Source of the DNA: a virus
Virus record (IMG/VR): IMGVR_UViG_3300041809_000718
Coordinates: 1 to 31,583 of that record
DNA length: 31,583 nucleotides
Strand: one strand, 5' to 3'
The notes under the pieces were generated by a model that saw only the letters and a program-made list of their open reading frames with translations, made no database searches and was not told where the DNA came from. Shown here piece after piece: positions 15,077 to 23,296 of the stretch. Every line of letters starts with the position of its first letter. The first letter of the stretch is position 1. The translations under genes and the position numbers were made by a program.

Positions 15077-15190
15077 ATGTCATTGATTTACAAAGGATTT
15101 GACATTAACGATGCAAGTACACCAGGAGGAATACATGGTAACGAAGGAACAGATGGAACAGTTCGAGGCTCTTGCTCGTCCGTTGGTTAA
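15077..15190 (+). pseudogene. Truncated paralogue of the 15359 structural gene
   Basis: A 37-codon ORF behind a strong AAAGGAG. Its first residues, MSLIYKGFDINDASTPGG, share FDINDASTP exactly with the N-terminus of the intact gene at 15359 (MSTNYKQFDINDASTPAP), but the codons differ at many silent positions. After about 18 residues the similarity stops and the frame runs out-of-frame through the next gene. I infer a duplicated gene whose body was replaced by the cassette starting at 15135. It may still be translated as a short leader. Confidence 0.55.
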
Positions 15191-15302
15191 GTTTCTAAAC
15201 GACAATTGCGATCCGCATGCGGAAATAGTCGTTGACAGTACAAGTGCTCGCTTGCTTTCCGGCGAATGCAGCGTGCCCATTACCGAATACGTAAAAGACT
15301 AA
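15135..15302 (+). CDS. Small conserved phage protein (55 aa)
   Basis: The ATG at 15135, with CAGGAGGA at ideal spacing, gives MVTKEQMEQFEALARPLVKF, continuing LNDNCDPHAEIVVDSTSA and ending ITEYVKD. The pattern A-R-P-L-(I/V)-K-(F/W)-L-N-(D/E)-N...P-H...S-A is one I associate with small proteins found in many phage structural regions; the function is unknown. An in-frame upstream start exists at 15099 but lacks a ribosome binding site. Codons such as CCG, GCG and GGC are more frequent than in the genes on either side, which suggests separate acquisition. It overlaps the truncated ORF 15077-15190 in another frame. Confidence 0.7.
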   Translation: MVTKEQMEQFEALARPLVKFLNDNCDPHAEIVVDSTSARLLSGECSVPITEYVKD

Positions 15303-15358
15303 GAGCGCCGAGCTATTTTAAATAGCGCAATTAAATATTTAGAAAGAAAGGACTAAAA

Positions 15359-15946
15359 ATGTCTACTAACTACAAACAATTTGATATTAACGACGCTTCA
15401 ACTCCTGCTCCTTGGGGTCAACGCGAGACACAATGGAACGAAGACATAATTGATACTTTATGTGTTGGTACTAACATTGCTACTAAAGATACTGTTAATG
15501 GTCACCAGCATTATCGATTAGTGTTGCAAGGTGATTCAAGCAATTCAACGTCGTTGATCGGTTACACAACAGGTCAAGTAGTACTGTACACTGATTCAAA
15601 CCAAGTTGGTTCACTTAGAATATGTAGAAATGTTAATGATGTAGATACTGCTCAGTTAGCCACAGATAGCACTGGAAATATTTCATTGACCAGCGTCTTC
15701 CACAATGTTACTATTGCCGGGAACGGTCTGACAAATATGACTTCTGCTGAAGGTGGTGTTATTCAGATTGATAGTGGATCAATTAATATTCAAACTAATT
15801 CTGGATCTGCTTGTTCAATTCTTATAGAACCTGCTACAAACGGCTATGTGACAATTGCTAATCTTCCTACTTCAAGTGCTGGACTAACTTCAGGAATGTT
15901 GTGGATCAATGGATCAGGTGGCTATGTTTGTATCGTAACACCATAA
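15359..15946 (+). CDS. Fibre-like minor structural protein
   Basis: A 195-residue protein. The N-terminus carries FDINDASTP. The body is beta-rich, with repeated short strands (VVLYTDSNQVGSLRICRNV, VIQIDSGSINIQTNSGSACS). The C-terminus, LPTSSAGLTSGMLWINGSGG, fits the ending L-P-T-S-x-x-G-L-x-x-G-x-L-W common in phage fibre and tail proteins. I infer a virion surface protein, possibly a small fibre. GAAAGGAC precedes the ATG. An exact 7-bp palindrome (GCTATTT-T-AAATAGC) lies just upstream, at about 15310-15324. Confidence 0.6.
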   Translation: MSTNYKQFDINDASTPAPWGQRETQWNEDIIDTLCVGTNIATKDTVNGHQHYRLVLQGDSSNSTSLIGYTTGQVVLYTDSNQVGSLRICRNVNDVDTAQLATDSTGNISLTSVFHNVTIAGNGLTNMTSAEGGVIQIDSGSINIQTNSGSACSILIEPATNGYVTIANLPTSSAGLTSGMLWINGSGGYVCIVTP

Positions 15947-15955
15947 GGAACAACA

Positions 15956-16594
15956 ATGAAAATTAGGGTCGGACTTCCAAGCTTTAATGGCAAATTGCGA
16001 GACGAAACTCAGCAGACGCTCGAACGTCTGAAAGCTTGTAAAAAACATGAATTTGAAGTTATCCAAATTAATGGTGGCTGCATTTACCGCGGAAGAAATT
16101 CTTCGTCTTTAGCAGTTCCATGTTTGAACGGCGGCAAAATCAAGCAGACAATGCCTTATGACTATTATCTTGCGATGGATTGGGATATGTCGTTCTCAGC
16201 TGAAACAATCCATGCTCTTATAACTTGGGATAAAGACATTATCTGTGCAGCATACGGCGACCGCAATGGTCAGAATGACTTATTAGTTGCTGGTCATTGG
16301 GATAAAGTTCCTGGCGATAGTCCAATGATAAAACGTTTGAAGTTCTACGAAACAGGTTTAAAAGAAGTTGATTGGACTGGCGCAGGTTGTTTGTTAATTA
16401 AGAAGAACGTCTTCGAAACTCTTGAATATCCATATTGGACTCATAACATTATTCGAGTCGAAGACTGCCAAGAAGTTGTTGCTGAAGATATCAGTTTTTG
16501 TATGAACGCCAAAGCGGCTGGTTTTAAAGTTTGGCTTGACTGTGATCATCGTGCAGCTCATTTAGCTCATCCACAGGACAAAGTACTATATTAA
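15956..16594 (+). CDS. Second GT-A fold glycosyltransferase-like protein
   Basis: A 212-residue protein. The N-terminus MKIRVGLPSFNGKLRDET resembles the first strand of GT2 enzymes. YYLAMDWDMSFS supplies a DxD motif (Asp 75 and 77). VDWTGAGCLLIKKNVFE and VAEDISFCMNAKAAGFKVWL, then DCDHRAAHL, parallel the acceptor-side segments of the 13911 protein (VGGAFLRIKKEIF; GEDVVFCEKVRESGEKIWI), so the two are distant relatives. A sugar-transfer role is likely; the substrate is unknown. ATAAGGAAC precedes the ATG. It directly precedes the head-completion gene, an unusual location for an enzyme. Confidence 0.72.
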   Translation: MKIRVGLPSFNGKLRDETQQTLERLKACKKHEFEVIQINGGCIYRGRNSSSLAVPCLNGGKIKQTMPYDYYLAMDWDMSFSAETIHALITWDKDIICAAYGDRNGQNDLLVAGHWDKVPGDSPMIKRLKFYETGLKEVDWTGAGCLLIKKNVFETLEYPYWTHNIIRVEDCQEVVAEDISFCMNAKAAGFKVWLDCDHRAAHLAHPQDKVLY

Positions 16595-16604
16595 CGAGGT
16601 CATA

Positions 16605-17429
16605 ATGGCTATATTTGGAAGCAACTATGCGTTTGGTGCTAGTCCATTATATATGGATGACGGAGCTCCTGTTCCAGAGCCAATCGTTTGTAATGATGGA
16701 ACATTGATTCCGCCAACAACTATCTTAGACATTATTCGTCGAGCGCTTAGATTATTAGGCGTTCTTGCAACTGGTGAAACAGCTGATGGGCCAGAAGCTG
16801 CTGATGCATTACAAGTTCTTAACTGGATGATAGAATCATGGACCAATGAAAAGTTGATGGTTTACTATATACAAAATGAACTATTTCAGATTATTGCTGG
16901 AAAAGGTTCTTACACAATTGGTCCAGATCCAAGTCAAGACTTTGATACTATGTTGCCGATCAAAATCGAATCGGCTTTTGCTCGAGATAATTCTTCCGGA
17001 TATTTGAACGACTACAAACTGGAATTAATTCCCAATGATCGATATCAAGATATCTTCCAGAAATTCTTGCCGACAACTTATCCAAAATACATTCATTACG
17101 TTCGAACATGGCCTTATGGACAAATTGATCTATGGCCAATTCCTACCAGAAACTATGTTCTTGGTTTATCTCACTGGCATCAGATCACAAAGTATTTGAA
17201 CCTCACTGATATTGTTTGTTTGCCACCTGGTTATAAAACAGCTTTAGCATATAATCTAGCTGTTGATCTAGCTGGCGAATATGGACAAGCGATTAGTCCA
17301 TTAGTTACGATGAAAGCAACTGAAACTAAGACAATTTTGAAACGTGAAAACCGCGAATCAATTCTAATGTCCACAGATCCAATGCTTGTCCCGAGGCGGA
17401 TGTATAATATCTATAGTGACAGATATTAG
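16605..17429 (+). CDS. Head-completion / tail accessory protein, P22 gp4-like
   Basis: A 274-residue protein. Residues about 38-120 carry the gp4-type pattern ILDIIRRALRLLGVLATGET, DALQVLNWMIESW, and the segment FQIIAGKGSYTIGPD. The C-terminal half has YPKYIHYVRTWPYGQIDLWP and PPGYKTALAYNLAVDLAGEY, as in larger relatives of gp4; P22 gp4 itself is only about 166 residues. It should form the ring beneath the portal that closes the filled head. The first 37 residues are an extension, with FGSNYAFGASPLYMDDG, which recurs at the N-terminus of the collagen-like fibre at 26347. The protein ends YNIYSDRY. GAGGT precedes the ATG. Confidence 0.82.
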   Translation: MAIFGSNYAFGASPLYMDDGAPVPEPIVCNDGTLIPPTTILDIIRRALRLLGVLATGETADGPEAADALQVLNWMIESWTNEKLMVYYIQNELFQIIAGKGSYTIGPDPSQDFDTMLPIKIESAFARDNSSGYLNDYKLELIPNDRYQDIFQKFLPTTYPKYIHYVRTWPYGQIDLWPIPTRNYVLGLSHWHQITKYLNLTDIVCLPPGYKTALAYNLAVDLAGEYGQAISPLVTMKATETKTILKRENRESILMSTDPMLVPRRMYNIYSDRY

Positions 17430-17471
17430 TAGTGATAAGGACTTACGTCTATTTTAAAAAGTTGTAAATAG

Positions 17472-17552
17472 TTATACATTCTCCTTGGTAATAGAGACGC
17501 TAAATCCCAGAAAGTCCTAATGCCCACTCCCGGCTATTCCGACAGGTACTAA
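17472..17552 (+). pseudogene. Remnant of a gp4-like C-terminus
   Basis: In the 124-base gap after the gp4-like gene, one frame is open from a TAG at 17469-17471 to a TAA at 17550-17552 and ends ...LMPTPGYSDRY, the same YSDRY-stop as the gene before it. The codons differ: TATTCCGACAGGTACTAA here, TATAGTGACAGATATTAG at 17412-17429. Codons in this stretch are G/C-rich (CCC, GGC, TCC). I infer the eroded tail of a second, related gene left by recombination. Inverted AGGACTT (17438-17444) and AAGTCCT (17512-17518) flank it. Confidence 0.4.
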
Positions 17553-17553
17553 C

Positions 17554-19341
17554 ATGGAACTTCCATTCATTGGATCAGCTTACAAAGGAAGATCGTCTTC
17601 TGTTGATGGACAGGAGACGATCAACTTTTATTTGGAATATCTTGCGACTGTGAAGTTCAACATGATGTCGTCAACAACTATTTATTCTGGACAAGCTGAA
17701 TCTTCAAAATCAACTAAAGTTTTATATCCCACTCCTGGTCTTACAGAATTTGTGACTTCTTCAGCTTCAGGCATTGTTCGGCAGACATACACAACAACTA
17801 CTGGAAGAATGTTTGCAGTTATTGGTAATCAACTATCTGAATTCACAACAACAGGAACGGAAATTTATCGTGGAACATTACTTACTAATCAAGGTTTTGT
17901 TTCGATGGCCGATTGTGGTGATGGCGCTGGCCGTGGTTTTGGAATTGTTATCGTTGACGGACAATTTGGCTACAATTTTAATTTAACAAATAACTCTTTT
18001 GAACAAATTATAGATCCAACTTTTGTTCAGGCTTCAAAAGTAATCTTTATGAATGGCTATTTCATTATCAATGAACTAACATCAAGTCGATTTAGGTATT
18101 CACAATTATACGATGGTTTAGATTGGGGCGATTTAAACGAGACTTGGTCTATAAGTTCACCAATTGCAATGCAAACTGGTCTTATCACTGTCGTTCTATT
18201 AGATTCTCAAGGTAAACCGGCAGTTAATTTGACTAACATTGCCAATGGAACTTATTTGACAATCACTTCTTCTAATGGTTATTTACAAGGGATAAGCCAA
18301 AATTATGATACAGCTACTGCTACTTTAATTATTAACATCACATCATTTAGCGGAACAACAACGAATAATTGGTCTGTCAATATCTTTACTGGTTCGACGA
18401 GATTCTACACAAAAGAATCTACAGGAGATTACCTAAAAACAATTGCTACTATTCATGGCGAACTATGGTTGATTGGGGAACAAAGCATTGAAGTTTGGTA
18501 TCAACCAAGTGGTGCTACTGATGATAATCCTTTTATGCGAATCCATGGTGCTGTAATGAACAATGGAACAGTTGCTCCTAATTCAGTAGCAACTAATGGC
18601 GCAAATCTTTTCTTTCTTGGAAGTTCCGCAGCTGGTCATGGTCAGGTCTGGATGACAACCAGTTATCAACCAAATGTGATCAGCACAAATTCTATAGATC
18701 ATATGATTGAAAGTCTTCCTAATATTCAGGATGCAATTGCATTTACATACACACAAGAAGGCCATGAATTTTATGTTTTGTCATTTGTTCAAGGCAATAA
18801 GACGTTTGTCTATGACACTTCAACTGGTGAATGGCATGAACGAGCTTATTGGAACAAATTCACTGGACAATTTGAAAGATATTTGCCTAACACACATTGT
18901 TTATTCAATCAGGTGAACTACGTTGGCGATTATCGAAATGGCAAAATCTATTCCCTTGACTTAGATCAATACACTGATAATGGCGAAACAGTAAGACGAG
19001 TAAGAACCGGTCCTCATATCCATAATGATCGTCGAAGAATATTCTTCAAAGAATTTGAAGTCGATATTGAACGTGGCGTTGGGTTAGATGGCAATGGACA
19101 AGGTTCAGATCCAGTTGCTTTTCTTCAATGGTCTGATGATGGCGGATTTACTTGGTCGAATGAATATTGGGGACGTTTTGGTGGCAAAGGCCAATACAAA
19201 ACACGACTTCACTGGCATCGCTTAGGATATTCAAGAGATCGCGTCTTTAAATTGACAGTTACAGATCCTGTTAAATGTGTTTTGATCAGTGCTCGTGGGG
19301 ATTTGTCTATAGAAAACGCTAATGCAGTACAAGGAAGATAA
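17554..19341 (+). CDS. Packaged-DNA stabilization protein, P22 gp10-like
   Basis: A 595-residue tail-hub protein (P22 gp10 is about 470). The N-terminus MELPFIGSAYKGRSSSVDGQ then ETINFYLE is diagnostic of this family (L-P-F-x-G...S...D-x-Q...N-x-Y). WLIGEQSIEVWYQPSGATD, GHGQVWMTTSYQPNVIST and HEFYVLSFVQGNKTFVYDTS then GEWHER are family beta-propeller-like segments. Extra length comes from an N-terminal Ser/Thr-rich stretch and an inserted beta domain at about residues 205-270 (GTYLTITSSNGYLQGIS). It forms the hexameric hub beneath gp4 and carries the needle or spikes. ACAGGTAC precedes the ATG. Confidence 0.85.
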   Translation: MELPFIGSAYKGRSSSVDGQETINFYLEYLATVKFNMMSSTTIYSGQAESSKSTKVLYPTPGLTEFVTSSASGIVRQTYTTTTGRMFAVIGNQLSEFTTTGTEIYRGTLLTNQGFVSMADCGDGAGRGFGIVIVDGQFGYNFNLTNNSFEQIIDPTFVQASKVIFMNGYFIINELTSSRFRYSQLYDGLDWGDLNETWSISSPIAMQTGLITVVLLDSQGKPAVNLTNIANGTYLTITSSNGYLQGISQNYDTATATLIINITSFSGTTTNNWSVNIFTGSTRFYTKESTGDYLKTIATIHGELWLIGEQSIEVWYQPSGATDDNPFMRIHGAVMNNGTVAPNSVATNGANLFFLGSSAAGHGQVWMTTSYQPNVISTNSIDHMIESLPNIQDAIAFTYTQEGHEFYVLSFVQGNKTFVYDTSTGEWHERAYWNKFTGQFERYLPNTHCLFNQVNYVGDYRNGKIYSLDLDQYTDNGETVRRVRTGPHIHNDRRRIFFKEFEVDIERGVGLDGNGQGSDPVAFLQWSDDGGFTWSNEYWGRFGGKGQYKTRLHWHRLGYSRDRVFKLTVTDPVKCVLISARGDLSIENANAVQGR

Positions 19342-19355
19342 CAAAGGATAAAACT

Positions 19356-20159
19356 ATGGGATCAGCAGATTATGGAAGCGCAATTGGTGGATTAGGCAAC
19401 ATGATCACTGGCATTTGGGGCAACAATGCTGCTGCTCAAGCAGAGAATGCGGCAATTGGAAACGCTTCAAATACTTTAAACCAGTATTATGGAACGGCTG
19501 CTGGTTACCAACAACCCTACTCAGCAGCTGGACAAACTGGATTAGGTGGCGCACAAAATTTAGCAAATCAAGCGCCATTAACATCGAACTTCCAATATAA
19601 CTATCAACAAGATCCAGCATATCAGGCTCAATTAACAGGTGGTAATAGAAATATTCAGTCTCAAGCTTCATCGTTAGGAAATTTGTTTAGTGGTTCAACG
19701 ATGAAAGCATTAAATGCATATGGATCTAATTTAGCCAATCAGTCGTATGCACAGAACTATGCACGAGCATTACAAACATATCAAGACCAACGTAATTTTA
19801 ATGCTAATCAATTAGCTCAAAAATATCAACAGTATATGGGATTAGCAGGAATTGGTCAATCGGCTGCAAACAACTTAACCGGATTAAGCACACAACAAGG
19901 AAATTCACAGGCAGGTTTAAACATCGCTCAAGGAAACGCTAATGCTGGAGCTATTATGGGCGAAGCTAACGCAATTGGAAATGGCATCGGCCAAATGTTT
20001 GGTTCCAGTGGAAGTTCAGGCGGTGGTGGAGGTGGCGGATTTAACTTAGGTTCATTATTTGGTGGCGGCAATAGCGGAACTGGTGACAACGCCAATGGAA
20101 CTGGTGGTTTGCAAGCAGGCAATTATAGCTTAGATACTTCATCTATGCCATCAGAATAA
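19356..20159 (+). CDS. Ejection protein, gp7-like position and composition
   Basis: A 267-residue, Ala/Gly/Gln/Asn-rich protein. The pattern YQQPYSAAGQTGLGGAQNL, DPAYQAQLTGGNRNIQSQAS, TMKALNAYGSNLANQSYAQN and YQQYMGLAGIGQSAANNLT is characteristic of DNA-transfer proteins of P22-like phages (P22 gp7 is about 230). A Gly-rich C-terminal section (SSGGGGGGGFNLGSLFGGG) follows. It would be stored in the head and delivered into the cell envelope ahead of DNA. It is the first of three consecutive genes in the order small, medium and large, like gp7, gp20 and gp16. AAAGGAT precedes the ATG. Confidence 0.72.
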   Translation: MGSADYGSAIGGLGNMITGIWGNNAAAQAENAAIGNASNTLNQYYGTAAGYQQPYSAAGQTGLGGAQNLANQAPLTSNFQYNYQQDPAYQAQLTGGNRNIQSQASSLGNLFSGSTMKALNAYGSNLANQSYAQNYARALQTYQDQRNFNANQLAQKYQQYMGLAGIGQSAANNLTGLSTQQGNSQAGLNIAQGNANAGAIMGEANAIGNGIGQMFGSSGSSGGGGGGGFNLGSLFGGGNSGTGDNANGTGGLQAGNYSLDTSSMPSE

Positions 20160-20181
20160 CGCAAATAAACAGGGGTGTAAT

Positions 20182-21600
20182 ATGCCAATAGATGTTCCGA
20201 ACATTCAACCTACTAATTTTGGCTATCAATTTGGTGTGCCTGGTGTTGAGAATGCTCAACGTTATGCCACAATTGGTAATTTGAATGCTGACGCCGCTTT
20301 ACGTCAACAACAGCTGGCTCAAAGCCAATATGGTATGCAACAACAACAACAAGCTGATCAACGAGCAGCTCAGGTCAGGAAAGTTATAGCTGATCAAACA
20401 CAAGCACAACAAAATCAACCAACGCCACAAGATCCTAATGTTGCGTTAAATAACACATATAATGCTATTGCTCAAGTTGATCCTCAAGCTGCTGAACAAT
20501 ATCGTCAGTCAGCTGCAGTCAATCAATTTTACCAAGCTCGTGCACAAGACTTTGCCGCTCAAGGACAGGAACGAACACAAGCGTTAGTCACACAACATCA
20601 AAATGAAATTCTTCAACATACTAATGCTGTTAGTGGTTTAGCTCATTCATTGCTTAATACTACGTTAGACAATGCCGGAACTTATGTTTCTGGTTATAAT
20701 CCAAATGGAACTTCAATTCATACATCAGATCCAACGTCTAATAACTATCAAGGTGTTGAATATTTTCCTAAACTTTCAACACCACAACAAGTTGCTGATA
20801 CAAGACAACATGTGGCTAGTTTAATTGCTGCTGCTCAAATGGGAAAAGTTGATGATGCAATGACTATTCCACCAATTGAACAATATGATGCTAATCCACA
20901 ACAGTATATGCAAAACCTTTACAATGAAGAAAAAGGTTGGTATCAAATCAACCAAAATGCTCCTGGCACAATTAAAACAAATATCGAACAACAAAAAGCA
21001 AATACAGAACAACAATATAAGAATCAACAACTTGGAATTGAACAAGGCAAATTGAACCTTGAACGTCAGAAAGAACTTGACAAAACAGGCGGAACAGGAT
21101 CTTCTGAACCTGTCTATCCAGGCGTTGATCTTGGAACAGTGAAAATACCACCAAGTATGCGTTCACCTGCTGGACAAAATATGCAATTGCTCAATGGTTA
21201 TGCTGATGCGTTAGATCTAATGAAATCTGGCAATGTTAATTCTTATCAACTTGATGCAATTAAATCTAAATTAGCCGGATTCGAGGCGCCACCAACAATT
21301 TTAAGCAAGATTAGTCAATTTGCTGAGAATTTAACGGCTTCAGGTCAGCCAATGTTAAGCAAAGCTCAAATTGGTGAAATTAAAGACGTGATTAGAACTG
21401 AAGGTGATCCTAGGGCTCAACAACTTCCTGCACAAATGGGGCCTTATAACCGTAGCATTCAATTAACTGCTAAACCGGTCATCGATCGATATAATGCTTT
21501 AGCTCATGGAAGTCCTGCTGGAAATGGACAGTCCAAAGGCGGAATGACTGCAGCTGATCAAGCAGCATTAGATCAACTATTTCCACCAAAGAAGAAGTAA
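20182..21600 (+). CDS. Probable ejection protein, gp20-like position
   Basis: A 472-residue, Gln-rich helical protein, nearly the length I recall for P22 gp20 (about 470). N-terminal coiled-coil stretches (LRQQQLAQSQYGMQQQQQAD and EQQKANTEQQYKNQQLGIEQ) flank a less charged middle section. No enzyme motif is visible; there is no lytic transglycosylase signature. Assignment is from gene order, size and composition; sequence identity to gp20 is not established. ACAGGGGTG precedes the ATG, and the stop is 3 bases before the next start. Confidence 0.6.
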   Translation: MPIDVPNIQPTNFGYQFGVPGVENAQRYATIGNLNADAALRQQQLAQSQYGMQQQQQADQRAAQVRKVIADQTQAQQNQPTPQDPNVALNNTYNAIAQVDPQAAEQYRQSAAVNQFYQARAQDFAAQGQERTQALVTQHQNEILQHTNAVSGLAHSLLNTTLDNAGTYVSGYNPNGTSIHTSDPTSNNYQGVEYFPKLSTPQQVADTRQHVASLIAAAQMGKVDDAMTIPPIEQYDANPQQYMQNLYNEEKGWYQINQNAPGTIKTNIEQQKANTEQQYKNQQLGIEQGKLNLERQKELDKTGGTGSSEPVYPGVDLGTVKIPPSMRSPAGQNMQLLNGYADALDLMKSGNVNSYQLDAIKSKLAGFEAPPTILSKISQFAENLTASGQPMLSKAQIGEIKDVIRTEGDPRAQQLPAQMGPYNRSIQLTAKPVIDRYNALAHGSPAGNGQSKGGMTAADQAALDQLFPPKKK

Positions 21601-21603
21601 ATC

Positions 21604-23286
21604 ATGGATAGAATGACTTTTTTGAAACAATTATCTGATCGTGGTTATAGTCGTGACGAAGCTACACAAGCTTTACAAACTTGGCGTAGTTCTGGGAAAA
21701 CTTTTGACGATGATCCGACAACAAACAACGCTCCAGAACAACAATCAACAAATTGGGTTCCTGGCGGTGTAGGCGGCGTTGCTTCTAGAGCAATCCAAGG
21801 TGCAGGAAATGTTGTCAAAGGCGTTGGCCAATATGTTACAGGACTTGGTGGACAAACTTATCCAGCTCCTGGTTCAATTGAAAGCACAGCTCTTGATGTT
21901 GGTAAGACAATGGGCAACGCAGTAATGCAACCTCAAACTATTCCACAAACAGGAATGGGAATGGTAAAAGGATTAGGAGCTACTTTAGGAAATATTCCTG
22001 GCATTATTGGAAATGCTGTTGGCGTTGTTTCGCCAGCAGCTGGTCAAGCAATCAATAATGTTATTACACCTGGACAATCAAACTATGTTTATCAGCCAAC
22101 TCCAGAACAACAACAAGGATTTCAAACAGGATCTGAATTGACAAATGCTGGTTTAATGGCTTTACCTGCTAAAATTCCTGGGGCACAACTTCCTATTGTT
22201 GGAAAAGCAATTCAAGGAGCAAACATAGTTTTAGGAGCTCCAGGCGCTGCAATTGAAAGTGCGGTCAGACTTCCTGATATGTTAGCAGGAAAATTAGCTT
22301 CAGGATTATCAGGTGTGCCAGAAGAAACTTTAAGAGCAGCAACAAATCCCGTAGAACGAGCTAAAATGGCTGCTCAATCAGGACAAGAAGCAGCAATCGG
22401 CGAACAATTTGTTAAATCTTTACAGGATGCTTATAATCAAATTCCTAGAGCGCAAGAAATTCAAGGAGCTCTTCAAAATCTGCCACCGATTAATATCAAT
22501 AGTATGACCGATAAAATGTTACAAAAAGCTTCTGGATATAAGACTCCTGAATTACAAGCTGTTGGTGATAAATTGGTCAATCAAGCTGATGCCTTAAGTA
22601 AATTAGCAGACCCTGATGGAAATATTGACCCTTCACAACTATGGGATTATCGAAAACAATTAGATCAAACTTTATATGGTCCTAAAACTGGTGAATTAGG
22701 AACTGGCGAATATATTTCACAATTAAAGGGATTAAGAGACGATATTCGTCAGTCACTACTAGATGCTTCTGATAATACTCCTTATGCTGATCTAATGAAA
22801 GACGCTTCAAACAAATTAAATACAATTGACGATATCAAAAAAATGATCGGCGGAAGTGATTATAAACAAGCAGTAAATTCTGAAAGTTTTATCAAGAATA
22901 TTTTGAATGGAAATAAAACTACACAACAGAAATTTTTACAAAACTATCAAGATGTTTTTGAAACACCAGATTTTTTAGAAGCCGCTAATTATGCTAAGAT
23001 GGCAAGACAAATTGGAGAAGCAAAAGGTGGAGGTGGCGAACTTGCTCTGTTGCCAAAATATTCAACAGGAAAAGCAACTCTTGGACCTATGCTTGATATG
23101 TTAACTTCAGGTCATATTGGGGGAATGACAGCATTAAGTTCTCCTGCTGCTTCAACAATGGTAACATTACCAGCAACACAATACCTTGGAAAATTAGGAA
23201 CACCCTTAGCGAAAAGCTTTCAAGGTAGTATTGTTAATCAACAAAATCCGTATATGACATTAGGACAAATAGGTCAACAACAATAA
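21604..23286 (+). CDS. Probable ejection protein, gp16-like position
   Basis: A 560-residue protein in the place of P22 gp16 (about 610). The N-terminus MDRMTFLKQLSDRGYSRDEA is a small helical module. Residues about 55-200 are rich in Gly, Ala, Val and Ile with weakly hydrophobic helices (GGVASRAIQGAGNVVKGVGQ, GLGATLGNIPGIIGNAVGVV), suited to insertion in a membrane or formation of a trans-envelope channel. The C-terminal half is soluble and helical (DPSQLWDYRKQLDQTLYG). I infer a role in DNA passage through the envelope. No peptidoglycan hydrolase motif was seen. Confidence 0.6.
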   Translation: MDRMTFLKQLSDRGYSRDEATQALQTWRSSGKTFDDDPTTNNAPEQQSTNWVPGGVGGVASRAIQGAGNVVKGVGQYVTGLGGQTYPAPGSIESTALDVGKTMGNAVMQPQTIPQTGMGMVKGLGATLGNIPGIIGNAVGVVSPAAGQAINNVITPGQSNYVYQPTPEQQQGFQTGSELTNAGLMALPAKIPGAQLPIVGKAIQGANIVLGAPGAAIESAVRLPDMLAGKLASGLSGVPEETLRAATNPVERAKMAAQSGQEAAIGEQFVKSLQDAYNQIPRAQEIQGALQNLPPININSMTDKMLQKASGYKTPELQAVGDKLVNQADALSKLADPDGNIDPSQLWDYRKQLDQTLYGPKTGELGTGEYISQLKGLRDDIRQSLLDASDNTPYADLMKDASNKLNTIDDIKKMIGGSDYKQAVNSESFIKNILNGNKTTQQKFLQNYQDVFETPDFLEAANYAKMARQIGEAKGGGGELALLPKYSTGKATLGPMLDMLTSGHIGGMTALSSPAASTMVTLPATQYLGKLGTPLAKSFQGSIVNQQNPYMTLGQIGQQQ

Positions 23287-23296
23287 AGGATCTACT

